This document shows positions 41,813-50,688 of a stretch of DNA of 64,000 nucleotides, piece by piece. Under the pieces are notes generated by a model that had not been told where the DNA came from, did not search any database, and was given only the letters and a program-made list of their open reading frames with translations. Origin of the DNA: Streptomyces wuyuanensis (lineage in GTDB: Bacteria; Actinomycetota; Actinomycetes; Streptomycetales; Streptomycetaceae); NCBI RefSeq assembly GCF_900103455.1, contig NZ_FNHI01000019.1:103319-167318 (forward strand), in the 5' to 3' direction. Position 1 is the first letter of the stretch; each line of letters opens with the position of its first letter. Position numbers and translations under genes: made by a program.

Positions 41813-43000
41813 TCAGGAGTCCGGCCCGGCCAGGGGTCCGCCGGCGGCCAAGGCCAGTTCGGCGAAGCGCTCGCCGATGCGGCGGTGCGTGGCGGCGTCC
41901 GGGTGGAGTTGGTCCGGGAGGGGCAGTTCGGCGGTGTCGGCCTCGCCGTAGAGAGCGCGGCCGTCGAGGTAGTGCAGGTTCGGGTCCCCGGCCCTCCGCT
42001 CCCCCACGACGCGGGCCAGTTCGTCGCGGATGACGCGCAGGGTCAGCTTCCCGCCCGCCCGCTCCGCGGGATCGCCGACGGCCCGGAAGCGCAGTCGACC
42101 CGCGCTCAGCGCGCTGAAGTCCGGCACGCTCGGACCGGGCGTGTCCTCGTGGATGGGGCACAGGATCGGCGAGACGACCAGCAGCGGTGCGTCGGGGTGG
42201 CCTTCGCGAACGGTGTCGAGGAAGCCGTGGACGGCCGGAGCGAAGGCGCGCAGCCGCATCAGGTCGGTGTTGACGACGTTGATGCCGATCTTGACACTGA
42301 TGAGGTCGGCGGGGGTGTCCCGGAGGGCGCGGGCGGTGAAGGGGTCGAGCAGGGCGCTGCCGCTCAGGCCCAGGTTGATCAGCTCCACGCCGCCGAGGGC
42401 GGCGGCGAGTGCGGGCCACGTGGTGGTGGGGCTCGCCGCGTCGGAGCCATGGCTGATCGAACTGCCGTGGTGCAGCCAGACTCTGCGGTGCCCGTCCGGC
42501 GCGGGTTCGACGGGAGCGTCGGTGCGCAGGGCGACCAGCTCCGTGGTCTCGTTGTGCGGCAACCAGATCTCGACGTGCTTCGTGCCCTCGGTCATGCCGG
42601 TGAAGCGGAGGGTGCCCACCGGGCCGGGCCGACTCTCGACGGTCCCGGTGGCCATGTCGATGGTGAGCGTGTTGCCGCCGACCACACTGCCCTGGCCGGC
42701 GAGCCGACCGTCGACGAGCAGGTCGTACACGCCGTCGGGGCGGGGCGGGGCGCCCGCGTACTCCCTCTTGGTGGGGAGTGTGTCCAGTTCCACGGCGGTC
42801 GCCCGGGTACGGAACGCCAGCCGTACGCCGGAGGGTTGGGCCTCCGCCATGGCGAGCTGTCCGTCGGCGCACTGGGCGCGGGCCCGGGCGGGCAGCCGGT
42901 GCGGGAGCACGCCGTGAGCGGTGTGTTCCAGTTCGAGGGTGCCGCGGACGAGGTCCGCGGTGAGGGGCGTGGTGATCCAGTCGTGCTCTGTGCTGTGCAT
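41813..43000 (-). CDS. SGNH/GDSL hydrolase with N-terminal beta-sandwich domain
   Basis: 395 residues. The first 165 look like a jelly-roll (TLELEHTAHGVLPHRLPARA, VGTLRFTGMTEGTKHVEIWL). The catalytic domain follows with WLHHGSSISHGSDA, where the nucleophile Ser replaces the GDS pattern, ISVKIGINVVN (block III), and DQLHPDAATH (block V). The architecture resembles carbohydrate esterase family 2/3-like deacetylases. No signal peptide. It lies 180 bases downstream of a TetR gene on the same strand, which may control it. Confidence 0.85.
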   Translation of the reverse strand: MHSTEHDWITTPLTADLVRGTLELEHTAHGVLPHRLPARARAQCADGQLAMAEAQPSGVRLAFRTRATAVELDTLPTKREYAGAPPRPDGVYDLLVDGRLAGQGSVVGGNTLTIDMATGTVESRPGPVGTLRFTGMTEGTKHVEIWLPHNETTELVALRTDAPVEPAPDGHRRVWLHHGSSISHGSDAASPTTTWPALAAALGGVELINLGLSGSALLDPFTARALRDTPADLISVKIGINVVNTDLMRLRAFAPAVHGFLDTVREGHPDAPLLVVSPILCPIHEDTPGPSVPDFSALSAGRLRFRAVGDPAERAGGKLTLRVIRDELARVVGERRAGDPNLHYLDGRALYGEADTAELPLPDQLHPDAATHRRIGERFAELALAAGGPLAGPDS

Positions 43001-43178
43001 GGGTCGGCCTGTTGCTCGCAAGGTCGGGACGGAAGGGGCGATCACGGTGGTGGGACGGGAGGAACGCCGAACGGTTCGGACAGGGCCGAGCGGTTCGGAT
43101 CCGGTCGGCGGCCTTCCGCCGGGCCTGCACGTAGCAGGTACGGGGACGGGGCAGGGCGGGGACCGAGCGCGGCCGCGG

Positions 43179-43748
43179 TCAGGGCGCGGGCCAGTTGCGC
43201 AGCAGGGCGTCGAGCGCGTCCAGGGCTCGTGACCAGGATTCCTGCGAGTCGGGGGCGCTGTGGCTGAACCCTCCCGCCAGCTCCAGGCTCACGTATCCGT
43301 GGAAGACACTGCCCAGCAGCCGGACCGCGTGCGTCCGGTCCGGCTCGCTCAGGTCGTAGCCGCGCAGGATCGCCCGTGTCATCTGCGCATGCCTGCCGCC
43401 CGCGCCGGCGGCCGCCGCCTCCGGGTCGAGCCTGAATCGTGCCGCGTCGAACCGGCCGGGATGCTCGTGGGCGTAGTCGCGGTAGACGTTCGCGAAGGCG
43501 GTCAGGGCGTCCTTGCCGGAACGGCCCGCCAGTGCGTCCGCAGCCCGGTCGGCGAGTTCCTCCAACGCGAGCAGGGCGATCCTGGTCTTCAGGTCCTGGG
43601 AGCTCTTCAGGTGCGAGTAGAGGCTCGCGACCTTGACGTCGAACCGTCTGGCGAGCGCCGACACGGTCACCTGGTCGAAGCCCACCTCGTCGGCCAGCTC
43701 CGCACCCGCCTGAGTCAGGCGTTCCGTGGTGAGACCTGCGCGCGCCAT
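43179..43748 (-). CDS. TetR-family regulator
   Basis: 189 residues. N-terminal HTH TVSALARRFDVKVASLYSHL within residues 8-55, C-terminal WHG/TetR_C_33-like domain (GSVFHGYVSLELAGGFSHSA). GGGAAGGC precedes the ATG. It probably represses itself and the downstream SGNH hydrolase gene through the A/T-rich site at 43829-43850. Confidence 0.9.
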   Translation of the reverse strand: MARAGLTTERLTQAGAELADEVGFDQVTVSALARRFDVKVASLYSHLKSSQDLKTRIALLALEELADRAADALAGRSGKDALTAFANVYRDYAHEHPGRFDAARFRLDPEAAAAGAGGRHAQMTRAILRGYDLSEPDRTHAVRLLGSVFHGYVSLELAGGFSHSAPDSQESWSRALDALDALLRNWPAP

Positions 43749-43828
43749 GCCTTCCCCATCCCTCGGACATCCCTTGGACGGATCGACCCCCTGAGCCGAC
43801 CGACGGATCCATAGTGCGATTCCTAATC

Positions 43829-43850
43829 CATTTAGGCAAATAATTAAATG
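43829..43850. promoter_or_regulatory. A/T-rich inverted repeat upstream of tetR
   Basis: CATTTA (43829-43834) and TAAATG (43845-43850) face each other across 10 A/T-rich bases, some 80 bases before the tetR start. This is one of the most A/T-rich stretches in the window and a likely TetR operator/promoter. The rest of the gap to nadK holds nothing convincing. Confidence 0.5.
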
Positions 43851-44016
43851 ACTTAGCCAGATTGCATGGCCACGACGGCAGCGAGGCACGTCGCTCCACG
43901 CCGCGACCGCACCGTGGATCACGGAATCGCGGTCCGGCGGGTGCGTGGGGTAGGGGCCCGTCAGGTCGAACCGGCGGGCGCGTGGGCGGCGGGCGCACGG
44001 ACGCGCGCGGTCCGCC

Positions 44017-45108
44017 TCACAGCGCCCGGCGCGCGCCGTCGACGTCGCGGTCGGGCAGGGGCCGGCGCAGATCACGCAGATGGGCGAGGTCCTCGGGCGG
44101 CGGGGTGTCGGGCCGGTGGAACAGCGGCGCCTGGTCGACGGCCGTCGCCGGAGCGTCGGTCAGATGGAAGCGCTCACGCAGCCGGTGGTAGAACTCCAGG
44201 GGCGCCAGGCGCGCCAGGCGCAGCCGGTACGGCGCCCGGTAGGCGGCGACCCAGTCCCCGGGATCCAGCACGCCGCGATGCTGCCCGTCGACGCTGACGG
44301 CCACCCGTCCGGAATGGGGCAGCACGCGCATCGCGACCGCTTCGTCGGCCGCGGCGATGACCGTGCGGCCGAAGGCCATGTGGGGAGCGACGGGCGTGAA
44401 GACGATGGCGTCGGCAGCCGGGTCCACCACCGGCCCTCCGGCGGCGAAGCTGTAGGCGGTGGAGCCGGTCGGGGTGGCCACGACCACCGCGTCGGCCGAG
44501 TACGAGGCCAGGAGCTGCCCGGCCAGATAGACGGCCACACTCGCCTGCCGGTCCCGGGCCAGCTTCTCCAGTACGACGTCGTTCACCGCGGTGACGTCCA
44601 GCGCGACGCCCCAGTCCACCGCTTCGGCCGAGTCGGTGCGCACCGCCGGGGCGGGCAGCGCCGGACCGCGGCCGTAGCACAGCAGCGTGTCCAGGCCCAC
44701 TGGCGTACGGAGCGGGCGCGACGCGCGCATCGTCAGCACCATCCGGTCCTCGATGACGGCCTCGTCCCGATGCAGGACGTCCAGGGCCTCCTCGACCTGG
44801 CCGGTGGTGATCTCGGTGAGAAAGCCGACCCGGCCCACGTTCACCCCCAGGACGGACGCCCCGTCCTTGGCCGCGATACGCGCACCCCTCAGGAACGTGC
44901 CGTCGCCGCCGAACGTGAGGATCAGCTCGGGGTGGCCCGCGGCGTCGGCCTCCGCCTGGCCGCCGCGCCTCGGTTCGCCTTCCCGCCACACGTCGATGTC
45001 GGTGCAGCCGACGCCGTGCGCGGCACACCATGCCCGGGCCGCCCGCGCCGCCGCGACGGCGGCGGGACGGCCTTGGTGGACGACCAGCCCGATCCGGTTC
45101 AGAGGCAT
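44017..45108 (-). CDS. nadK: NAD kinase (ATP-NAD kinase family)
   Basis: 363 residues. LILTFGGDGTFLRGARIA (GGDGT at 67-71), LGVNVGRVGFLTEI, AVNDVVLEKLARDRQASVAV and ATPTGSTAYSFAAGGPVVDP are the family motifs. It makes NADP from NAD. The protein is longer than the typical 300 residues, with a C-terminal tail (about 310-363) rich in Pro and Arg. Streptomyces often carries two NAD kinases; this divergent, isolated copy is probably the accessory one. Confidence 0.92.
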   Translation of the reverse strand: MPLNRIGLVVHQGRPAAVAAARAARAWCAAHGVGCTDIDVWREGEPRRGGQAEADAAGHPELILTFGGDGTFLRGARIAAKDGASVLGVNVGRVGFLTEITTGQVEEALDVLHRDEAVIEDRMVLTMRASRPLRTPVGLDTLLCYGRGPALPAPAVRTDSAEAVDWGVALDVTAVNDVVLEKLARDRQASVAVYLAGQLLASYSADAVVVATPTGSTAYSFAAGGPVVDPAADAIVFTPVAPHMAFGRTVIAAADEAVAMRVLPHSGRVAVSVDGQHRGVLDPGDWVAAYRAPYRLRLARLAPLEFYHRLRERFHLTDAPATAVDQAPLFHRPDTPPPEDLAHLRDLRRPLPDRDVDGARRAL

Positions 45109-45285
45109 CGCCTTCCACGCTAGACCGCCGGGTGCCGGCGCGCAGAAGGGCCGGTTCGGGCGCGTCGCGCGTCGCGACCGGTGTGCCATGACCCGTGGAG
45201 CGCGCGGCTCGTGTCAGTGCCGTGATGCATGATCGGCTCGTCGACTCCTCGAAGGGGTCGATTCCTCGAGGGGTGGGAGGGCACC

Positions 45286-45627
45286 ATGCCGATCACGAAC
45301 CAGCAGGTGGCGGGGCACGCGTTTCTGCGGCAGCTGTACGCGGACGCGTACTACCCCGATCACGTCGTGGACCAGGGCAGAGCGATCCTGCTGCGGCTGT
45401 GCGAGCGGATCGAGGCGGAGCCGCCGTCGGACGTGGCGGCCCTGTACGTGCTCACCCATGCGGCGACGGAGGAGTTCAACCTGCTGGAGGCGGAGTTCGA
45501 GGCGGCAGGAAGCGAGATCGAGACCGTCGCCCGGGAGGAGATCGCCGAGGACTTCCGGTTCGTCGCGTCGACGTACGGATTCCCGGACGCGGACGTGGAG
45601 GCGTTGATAGCCACCCGGGAGTGGTGA
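45286..45627 (+). CDS. DUF5713 family protein
   Basis: 113 residues. GGGAGGG lies before the ATG. MPITNQQVAGHAFLRQLYAD and HVVDQGRAILLRLCERIEAE, then THAATEEFNLLEAEFEAAGS and EIAEDFRFVASTYGFPDADV, match DUF5713 as I know it. All-helical, acidic, soluble. Function unknown. Confidence 0.8.
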   Translation: MPITNQQVAGHAFLRQLYADAYYPDHVVDQGRAILLRLCERIEAEPPSDVAALYVLTHAATEEFNLLEAEFEAAGSEIETVAREEIAEDFRFVASTYGFPDADVEALIATREW

Positions 45628-45939
45628 ACAGTCGCGGTCGGCCCTGCCTCGCGAAGGGGGCTCAGGCCCCGAGGCCCAGAAGAGCCACCTCAAGTGGCAT
45701 CACCGGGCGCTCGGGAAGAGCCGGCGGCTCCTTGCCGCGGCCCCGGGTCGGGGCACACCGGCACGGGCGCCGTGGCAGGTCGTACGGGTCGGGCGGACCG
45801 CCCCTCCCCTCCGGTCGGCGGATGCCGCCGTGCCGCGCGGGCCGAGGAGAAACCGGCTCGTTAGAGGCGGCGGAGACGGGGCAGAGGGGATCGAGACGAT
45901 CTTGGAATGAGCTGATCCCGAATGAGGTGAACGCTGCAC
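45628..45939. other. Intergenic region
   Basis: About 310 bases between two plus-strand genes; I see no gene. A short GGGG/CCCC hairpin near 45656-45670 might end the DUF5713 transcript. Confidence 0.3.
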
Positions 45940-46659
45940 ATGACGATACCCGTCCGGCGTCCGCGGTCCGCCGATCGAGCCGCCTTCAGCATGAGGCAGA
46001 CGTTTCTGTGGTTCGCACTGACAGGGTCCGTGCTCTGCGGGTGCGGTCTGATGCTCAGGTCGCTCGTGAGGGCGGCAGGCACGGGCGGAGCTCTCGGTGG
46101 TGTCGCGCTGCTCGGCACGGCTTTCGTGCTCCTCGGACTGCGGGGTGCCGGCAGCGGGCGCCGGTCCGTTCCGCGCCCGCAGGTCGTACCGGACGAGCGG
46201 TGGGAGACCGAGCCGGTCCCCGTTGCCCCGTCGACCGAGGCGATGGCGCGGGGCGAGAGCGGCGAGGCCCTCGCCGCCATGGACGCCGAGGCGTTCGAAC
46301 TGGCGATCGCCGCGTTGTGCGAGCGCGACGGCTGCACGGACGTCGAAGTGGTGGGCGGCAGCGGGGATCTGGGCGCCGACGTGCTGGCCGTCGCGCCGGA
46401 CGGGCGGCGTGTGGTCATCCAGTGCAAGCGGTACGGGCCCGTCAACAAGGTCGGTTCGCAGGACATGCAGCGTTTCGGCGGCACCTGCTTCGCCGTGCAC
46501 GAGGCGGACATCGCCGCCGTCGTGACCACGGGTGAGTTCACCGGTCCCGCCGCGGACTACGCGGAGCAGTGCGGCATCCTGTGCCTGGACCGGACAGCCC
46601 TCACGGCATGGGCCGACGGCACGGCCCCCGCCCCGTGGCACCGCGACGGCTCTCACTGA
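45940..46659 (+). CDS. Membrane-tethered Mrr-type restriction endonuclease domain protein
   Basis: 239 residues. Two membrane helices (FLWFALTGSVLCGCGLML and ALGGVALLGTAFVLLGL) at 20-70 precede a PD-(D/E)xK nuclease: FELAIAALCERDGCTDVEVV, GDLGADVLAVAPDGRRVVIQ then CKRY, with Asp and Gln-x-Lys in place. Proteins of this type may cleave methylated or foreign DNA, or act at the membrane. No methyltransferase or helicase partner is adjacent. Confidence 0.85.
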   Translation: MTIPVRRPRSADRAAFSMRQTFLWFALTGSVLCGCGLMLRSLVRAAGTGGALGGVALLGTAFVLLGLRGAGSGRRSVPRPQVVPDERWETEPVPVAPSTEAMARGESGEALAAMDAEAFELAIAALCERDGCTDVEVVGGSGDLGADVLAVAPDGRRVVIQCKRYGPVNKVGSQDMQRFGGTCFAVHEADIAAVVTTGEFTGPAADYAEQCGILCLDRTALTAWADGTAPAPWHRDGSH

Positions 46660-46776
46660 ACGACGTGCCGCCTGGCGTCGCGGAGGCTGCGACGGTGTGA
46701 CACCTCGGGCCCCTGCCCGGCCGGGCGCCCTGAAGTCGCCGCGTTCGTCCCGGGGTTTCGGGGGCAAGCGAGGGAC

Positions 46777-47613
46777 ATGAATGCACGCGCATTGACATTC
46801 CGGAGCCGCTCGGTGGCACACCGAGCGGCACGCAGCGGCGCCGTGGAGACCGGCGCCCGATGGGGCCTCGCGGCACGCGGGTTGATCTATCTCCTCATCG
46901 GTGTACTCGCGCTGCAGGTGGCCTTCGGGTCGGACGGTGGCCGCGAGGCCGACCGCGGCGGCGCGGTGGAGGAGCTCTCCGCGCAGCCCTTCGGCGCCGT
47001 GCTGTTGTGGGCCCTGGGCGCGGGTCTGATCGGCATGGTGCTCTGGCGGTTGTCGGAAGCCCTGTTCGGGGCGGCCGGTCCCGACGGGCGCAAGGCACGC
47101 AAGCGCGCTCTGTCGGCGGCGCGTTGCGTCTTCTACGCGTTCGTCGCGTACTCGGTGCTGGCCTTCGCCGTGGGTGACCGGGGCCCGGGGTCGAGCGACC
47201 AGCAGTCCCGGGACGTGACCGCCCGCGCCCTGGAACTTCCGGCCGGTCAGTGGATCGTGGGCCTCGGCGGCGTCGGGATCGCGTGCGCGGGTGTGTGGAT
47301 CGGTGTGCGCGCCGCTCTGCGGAAGTACCGCAAGCACCTCAAGACTGGGGCCATGGGCCGGCGGGCCGGTCAGGCCGTGGACGTCACCGGGGTGGCCGGG
47401 GGAATCGCCCGCGGCCTGGTCTTCGCGGTGGCGGGCGGCTTCGCCGCACGCGCGGCCCTCACGTACGACCCCTCCGACGCGAAGGGGCTCGACGACACGC
47501 TCCGCACTTTCGCCACGACGGCCGCGGGTCCCTGGCTGCTCGTCGCGACGGCCACGGGACTGGTGCTGTTCGGTGTCTTCTCGTTCCTCATGGCCCGGTG
47601 GCGGAAGGTCTGA
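46777..47613 (+). CDS. DUF1206 integral membrane protein
   Basis: 278 residues with six predicted helices arranged as three repeated pairs: ARGLIYLLIGVLALQVAFG, FGAVLLWALGAGLIGMVLWR, CVFYAFVAYSVLAFAVG, GQWIVGLGGVGIACAGVWIG, GIARGLVFAVAGGFAARAAL and GPWLLVATATGLVLFGVFSF. The ARGLVY-type motif heads each pair, as in DUF1206. Function unknown. Confidence 0.9.
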   Translation: MNARALTFRSRSVAHRAARSGAVETGARWGLAARGLIYLLIGVLALQVAFGSDGGREADRGGAVEELSAQPFGAVLLWALGAGLIGMVLWRLSEALFGAAGPDGRKARKRALSAARCVFYAFVAYSVLAFAVGDRGPGSSDQQSRDVTARALELPAGQWIVGLGGVGIACAGVWIGVRAALRKYRKHLKTGAMGRRAGQAVDVTGVAGGIARGLVFAVAGGFAARAALTYDPSDAKGLDDTLRTFATTAAGPWLLVATATGLVLFGVFSFLMARWRKV

Positions 47614-47705
47614 ACCGCCCCGGCCCCCTTCGGTCTGCGCCTGCGCCACCCGCCGGTGGGATCGGTCCCGCCCAGGCCGGGGGCCGGGGCGGGACGCGAG
47701 AGGGA

Positions 47706-48200
47706 TCAGCGCACGAGGTAGAGGGTGAAGGCGCCGCCCTCCTCGGCGATGCGGCCGATGTGGGCGTGGCCGCGAGCGGTCCGGTAGACACCCGTACCGC
47801 CGGTGAGGGCCACGTCGAAGTCGCTGGGCGGGGTGCCCACGGGGGTGGTCTTCAGGTGCTGCCAGGTCACCTGGCCGAGGGGCAGGCTGAACGTGCCCGT
47901 GCAGTGGGTGGTGGCGGGTGCCACCCGGGTGCAGACGGCGGCTTCGGTGCCGTAACCGCGGCCGTTGCGGAAGAGCTTGGCGGTGATGATGATCTGGTCG
48001 CCGAGCCCCGGTCCTGGTGTTCCGTTGTCGACCATCGTCGTGCCTGTGCCGGTCGACGTCAGACTGATCACCTGGACGCGGTTGTGTGCCGCGCTGCGGT
48101 GCGGATCGGACGCGTCGCCGGACGCGGAGACGGGGCTGACGAAAGCGGCCACGGACAACGCCGTAGCCGCCACCACGCCCCATTTGGAAAGGGAAAGCAT
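47706..48200 (-). CDS. Secreted allene-oxide-cyclase-like beta-barrel protein
   Basis: 164 residues. Sec signal MLSLSKWGVVAATALSVAAF, with cleavage near ASG at residue 26. The mature part has GLGDQIIITAKLFRNGRGYG, then CTRVAPATTHCTGTFSLPLG (two Cys likely disulfide-bonded) and FDVALTGGTGVYRTARGHAH, the dirigent/AOC-barrel pattern. Related Streptomyces proteins are secreted and of unknown role. Confidence 0.78.
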   Translation of the reverse strand: MLSLSKWGVVAATALSVAAFVSPVSASGDASDPHRSAAHNRVQVISLTSTGTGTTMVDNGTPGPGLGDQIIITAKLFRNGRGYGTEAAVCTRVAPATTHCTGTFSLPLGQVTWQHLKTTPVGTPPSDFDVALTGGTGVYRTARGHAHIGRIAEEGGAFTLYLVR

Positions 48201-48377
48201 GTGTTCCTCGCCTGATGCCGTCGGCTCCTCGGGTGCGGCACAGAATCGCCCTCGGCCTGACGTGGATTCAATTCCGAAACACTGGGAATGTGCTCGTTCA
48301 TCCATCCGGCTCCCGCGCGGCCGGAGCCCCTTTGCGCCCGCCGCACCGGCGGTCGCCGCCTCGTCACGGCACGGCGT

Positions 48378-49085
48378 CTACCAGGGCAGTGGGCCCTCCG
48401 CGTCGAAGTACCCCCCGGTCGGGCCGTCGGGGCCGACCTGGGCCATGCGGACGATGATCTCGGCGCCCTGCTCGACGGTCTGTGTGCCGGTGCGGCGGTT
48501 CAGGTCCGTGGCCGTATAGCCGGGCTCCACCGCGTTGATGCGCATGGCGGGGAACGCCTTCGCGTACTGCACGGTGATCATGTTGACGGTGGCCTTCGAC
48601 GCCGGGTAGGCCAGGCCCGGGTATGCGTGCGCCGGCGAGTCGGGGGCCGTGACCCGGGCGAGTGAGCCCAGACTGCTGCTCACGTTGACCACGACGGGGG
48701 CCGCGGACCGCCGCAGCAGCGGCAGGAACGCGTGGGTGACCCGTACGACACCGAAGACGTTCGTCTCGAACAGTCTCCGCATCGATTCGGCGGTCTCCTC
48801 CCCCGCACCCACCACTCCGCCGTCCGCCGTGCGCGCCTCGATCCCCGCGTTGTTGATCAGTACGTCCAGACCGCCGTCGGCCTCGACGACCTTCACGGCC
48901 GCGGCCACGGAGTCATCGTCGGTGACGTCGATGAGGACGGTGCGTGCGCCCAGTTCCTCGCCCGCCCGCCGGCCCCGGTCGGCGTCGCGACTGCCGATGT
49001 AGACGGTGTGGCCCGCAGAGACGAGCCGGCGGGCGGTCTCGTAACCGAGCCCCTTGTTGGCTCCGGTGATCAGTGTTGTCGTCAT
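48378..49085 (-). CDS. Short-chain dehydrogenase/reductase
   Basis: 235 residues. TLITGANKGLGYETARRLVS, LINNAGIEA, NVSSSLGSLARV, and YPASKATVNMITVQYAKAFP give a complete SDR. It is divergent from the XRE gene at 49188, a common actinobacterial pairing in which the MmyB-type regulator controls the SDR. Confidence 0.9.
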   Translation of the reverse strand: MTTTLITGANKGLGYETARRLVSAGHTVYIGSRDADRGRRAGEELGARTVLIDVTDDDSVAAAVKVVEADGGLDVLINNAGIEARTADGGVVGAGEETAESMRRLFETNVFGVVRVTHAFLPLLRRSAAPVVVNVSSSLGSLARVTAPDSPAHAYPGLAYPASKATVNMITVQYAKAFPAMRINAVEPGYTATDLNRRTGTQTVEQGAEIIVRMAQVGPDGPTGGYFDAEGPLPW

Positions 49086-49187
49086 GCGTCCAGGCTGCGT
49101 CGACCGATGGGGTTCAGCCAGTCGCCCGGTGTTCCTGGGACTGCCGGTACCAGGCAGACCGGGAGGCGCGCGATGCACACTGGGGCC

Positions 49188-50030
49188 ATGGCGAGGTCGG
49201 AGTTCGGGCGGGGCGGTTCGCCGCTGGCGCGACCGTCTGCCGCCCGAGGCCGCCGGTCTCCCCTCCGGCGGGCACCGGCGCGCGGCCGGGCTGCGCCGCG
49301 AGAGTTGGCCCTGCTGGCCGGAGTCTCGGTCGACTACGTCACTCGTCTCGAACAGGGACGCGCGGCCCACCCGTCGCCGCAGGTCGTCGAGCCCTGGCCA
49401 GGGCACTGCGGTTGTCGGGCGACGAGCGCGTCCATCTGTTCGGGCTGGCCGGGCTGGCGCCGCCCGGGCCGGAGACCATACCCGCGCGCATCACCCCGGG
49501 GGTCCAGCGGCTGCTCGACCGGATGACCGGCACCCCCGTCGCGGTGTACGACGCTTCCTGGACCGTGCTGACGGCGAACCCGGCCCACGCGGCGCTGATG
49601 GGCGATCCGAGCGGGTGGCGCGGCAACGAGCGCAACGGCGTGTGGCGGCACTTCGTCGGCCCCGGCTCCCGCGCCCGGCACACCCCCGAGTCCCTGCGGG
49701 CGTTCGAGGCGGCGCTGGTCGCCGACCTCAGGACGGCCGCCGCCCGCTATCCGGCGGACCTGCGGCTGCGGCGGCTGATCGCACGACTGCGCGCCGAGAG
49801 CGAGCGGTTCGCCGGACTGTGGGACTCCGGAGCCGTGGGCCACCACGAGTCCGCCCGGAAGACCATCGACCACCGCAGGCGGGGCCGCTGACGCTGGACT
49901 GCGACGTGCTCACCGTCGCGGGCAGCGACCTGCGCATCATGGTCCATACGGCCGAGCCCGGCACGGAGGACGCCGAGCGCCTCGCACTCCTCGTCGTGCT
50001 CGGCACACAGACGCTCGTCGGGTGGCGGGA
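49188..50030 (+). pseudogene. XRE regulator with MmyB-like ligand-binding domain, broken by at least four frameshifts
   Basis: Recognisable blocks occur in order but in different frames: MARSEFGR, then VRRWRDRLPPEAAGLPSGGH, ELALLAGVSVDYVTRLEQGR, LARALRLSGDERVHLFGLAG, PVAVYDASWTVLTANPAHAA, and finally DLRIMVHTAEPGTEDAERLA. Shifts fall near 49210-49213 (extra G in GGGG), 49301-49304 (missing G), 49389-49391 (missing G) and 49871-49873 (missing C). Correcting these four bases gives a normal MmyB-type regulator. It is divergent from the SDR. Either a decayed gene or low-accuracy sequence. Confidence 0.8.
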
Positions 50031-50292
50031 GGCGTCTTCGGGACGGGCGCGATCGCTGCGTCCGCACCGCGGCTTCCGACACGGACGGCAGGCGGGCGGG
50101 CGAGGCGTCGACGGCCGCGGGTGGGCGGTGCTTCCGCAACACAGGGCCTTCGACCGGAGGGGAACGCGGCCGTGCCCACCGCGAGGGCGGTGGTGGGCTG
50201 CCACTGACGGGCAGCGCCCGGGCGCATCGCCGCACGCGTGTACGGGGCGATGAGGGGCATACGGAGTCCAGGACCCCTCGGGAGGGACAGCG

Positions 50293-50556
50293 ATGGAAAT
50301 CTCCGGCATCCTCAGCGCAATCGTGATCGGCATCGTCATCGGTGTGCTCGGGCGGCTCGTGCTGCCGGGGCGGCAGCGCATCGGCATCCTGTGGACGATC
50401 GTCGTCGGCATCGTCGCCGCACTGATCGGTACGGCGGTCGCGGCGGCACTCGGTGTCGCGGACACCGGCGGCGTCGACTGGATCGAATGGCTCATCCAGA
50501 TCGGCCTCGCGGCGGTCGGTGTCGCCGCGCTCGACCGGGCCAAGGCGCTGCGCTGA
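50293..50556 (+). CDS. GlsB/YeaQ/YmgE-family stress membrane protein
   Basis: 87 residues. Two to three membrane helices with MEISGILSAIVIGIVIGVLG, RLVLPGRQRIGILWTIVVGI and the Gly-rich small-residue pattern of transglycosylase-associated proteins. GGAGGGAC precedes the ATG. Such genes are often induced by stress. A strong terminator follows. Confidence 0.88.
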   Translation: MEISGILSAIVIGIVIGVLGRLVLPGRQRIGILWTIVVGIVAALIGTAVAAALGVADTGGVDWIEWLIQIGLAAVGVAALDRAKALR

Positions 50557-50598
50557 GATCTGATCTCCGGTACACCGGCACGCACAGGTGTACACACG

Positions 50599-50635
50599 CG
50601 AGGGCCCCTGCGGTGGGATTCCGCAGGGGTCCTCG
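50599..50635. terminator. 15-bp hairpin terminator
   Basis: CGAGGGCCCCTGCGG (50599-50613) pairs with CCGCAGGGGTCCTCG (50621-50635), one G-T pair, 7-base loop. It lies between convergent genes. Confidence 0.85.
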
Positions 50636-50688
50636 GTCGTGCGCCTCATCGTGTGGCCGGGTGTTCCGGGGCCGGGGGTCAGGACTGC

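Noticed and set aside
45700..48183. An 827-codon minus-strand frame covering the Mrr and DUF1206 genes
   Set aside because: Its composition is Arg/Gly/His-rich with no domain, and the opposite strand encodes two recognisable membrane proteins with proper codon bias.
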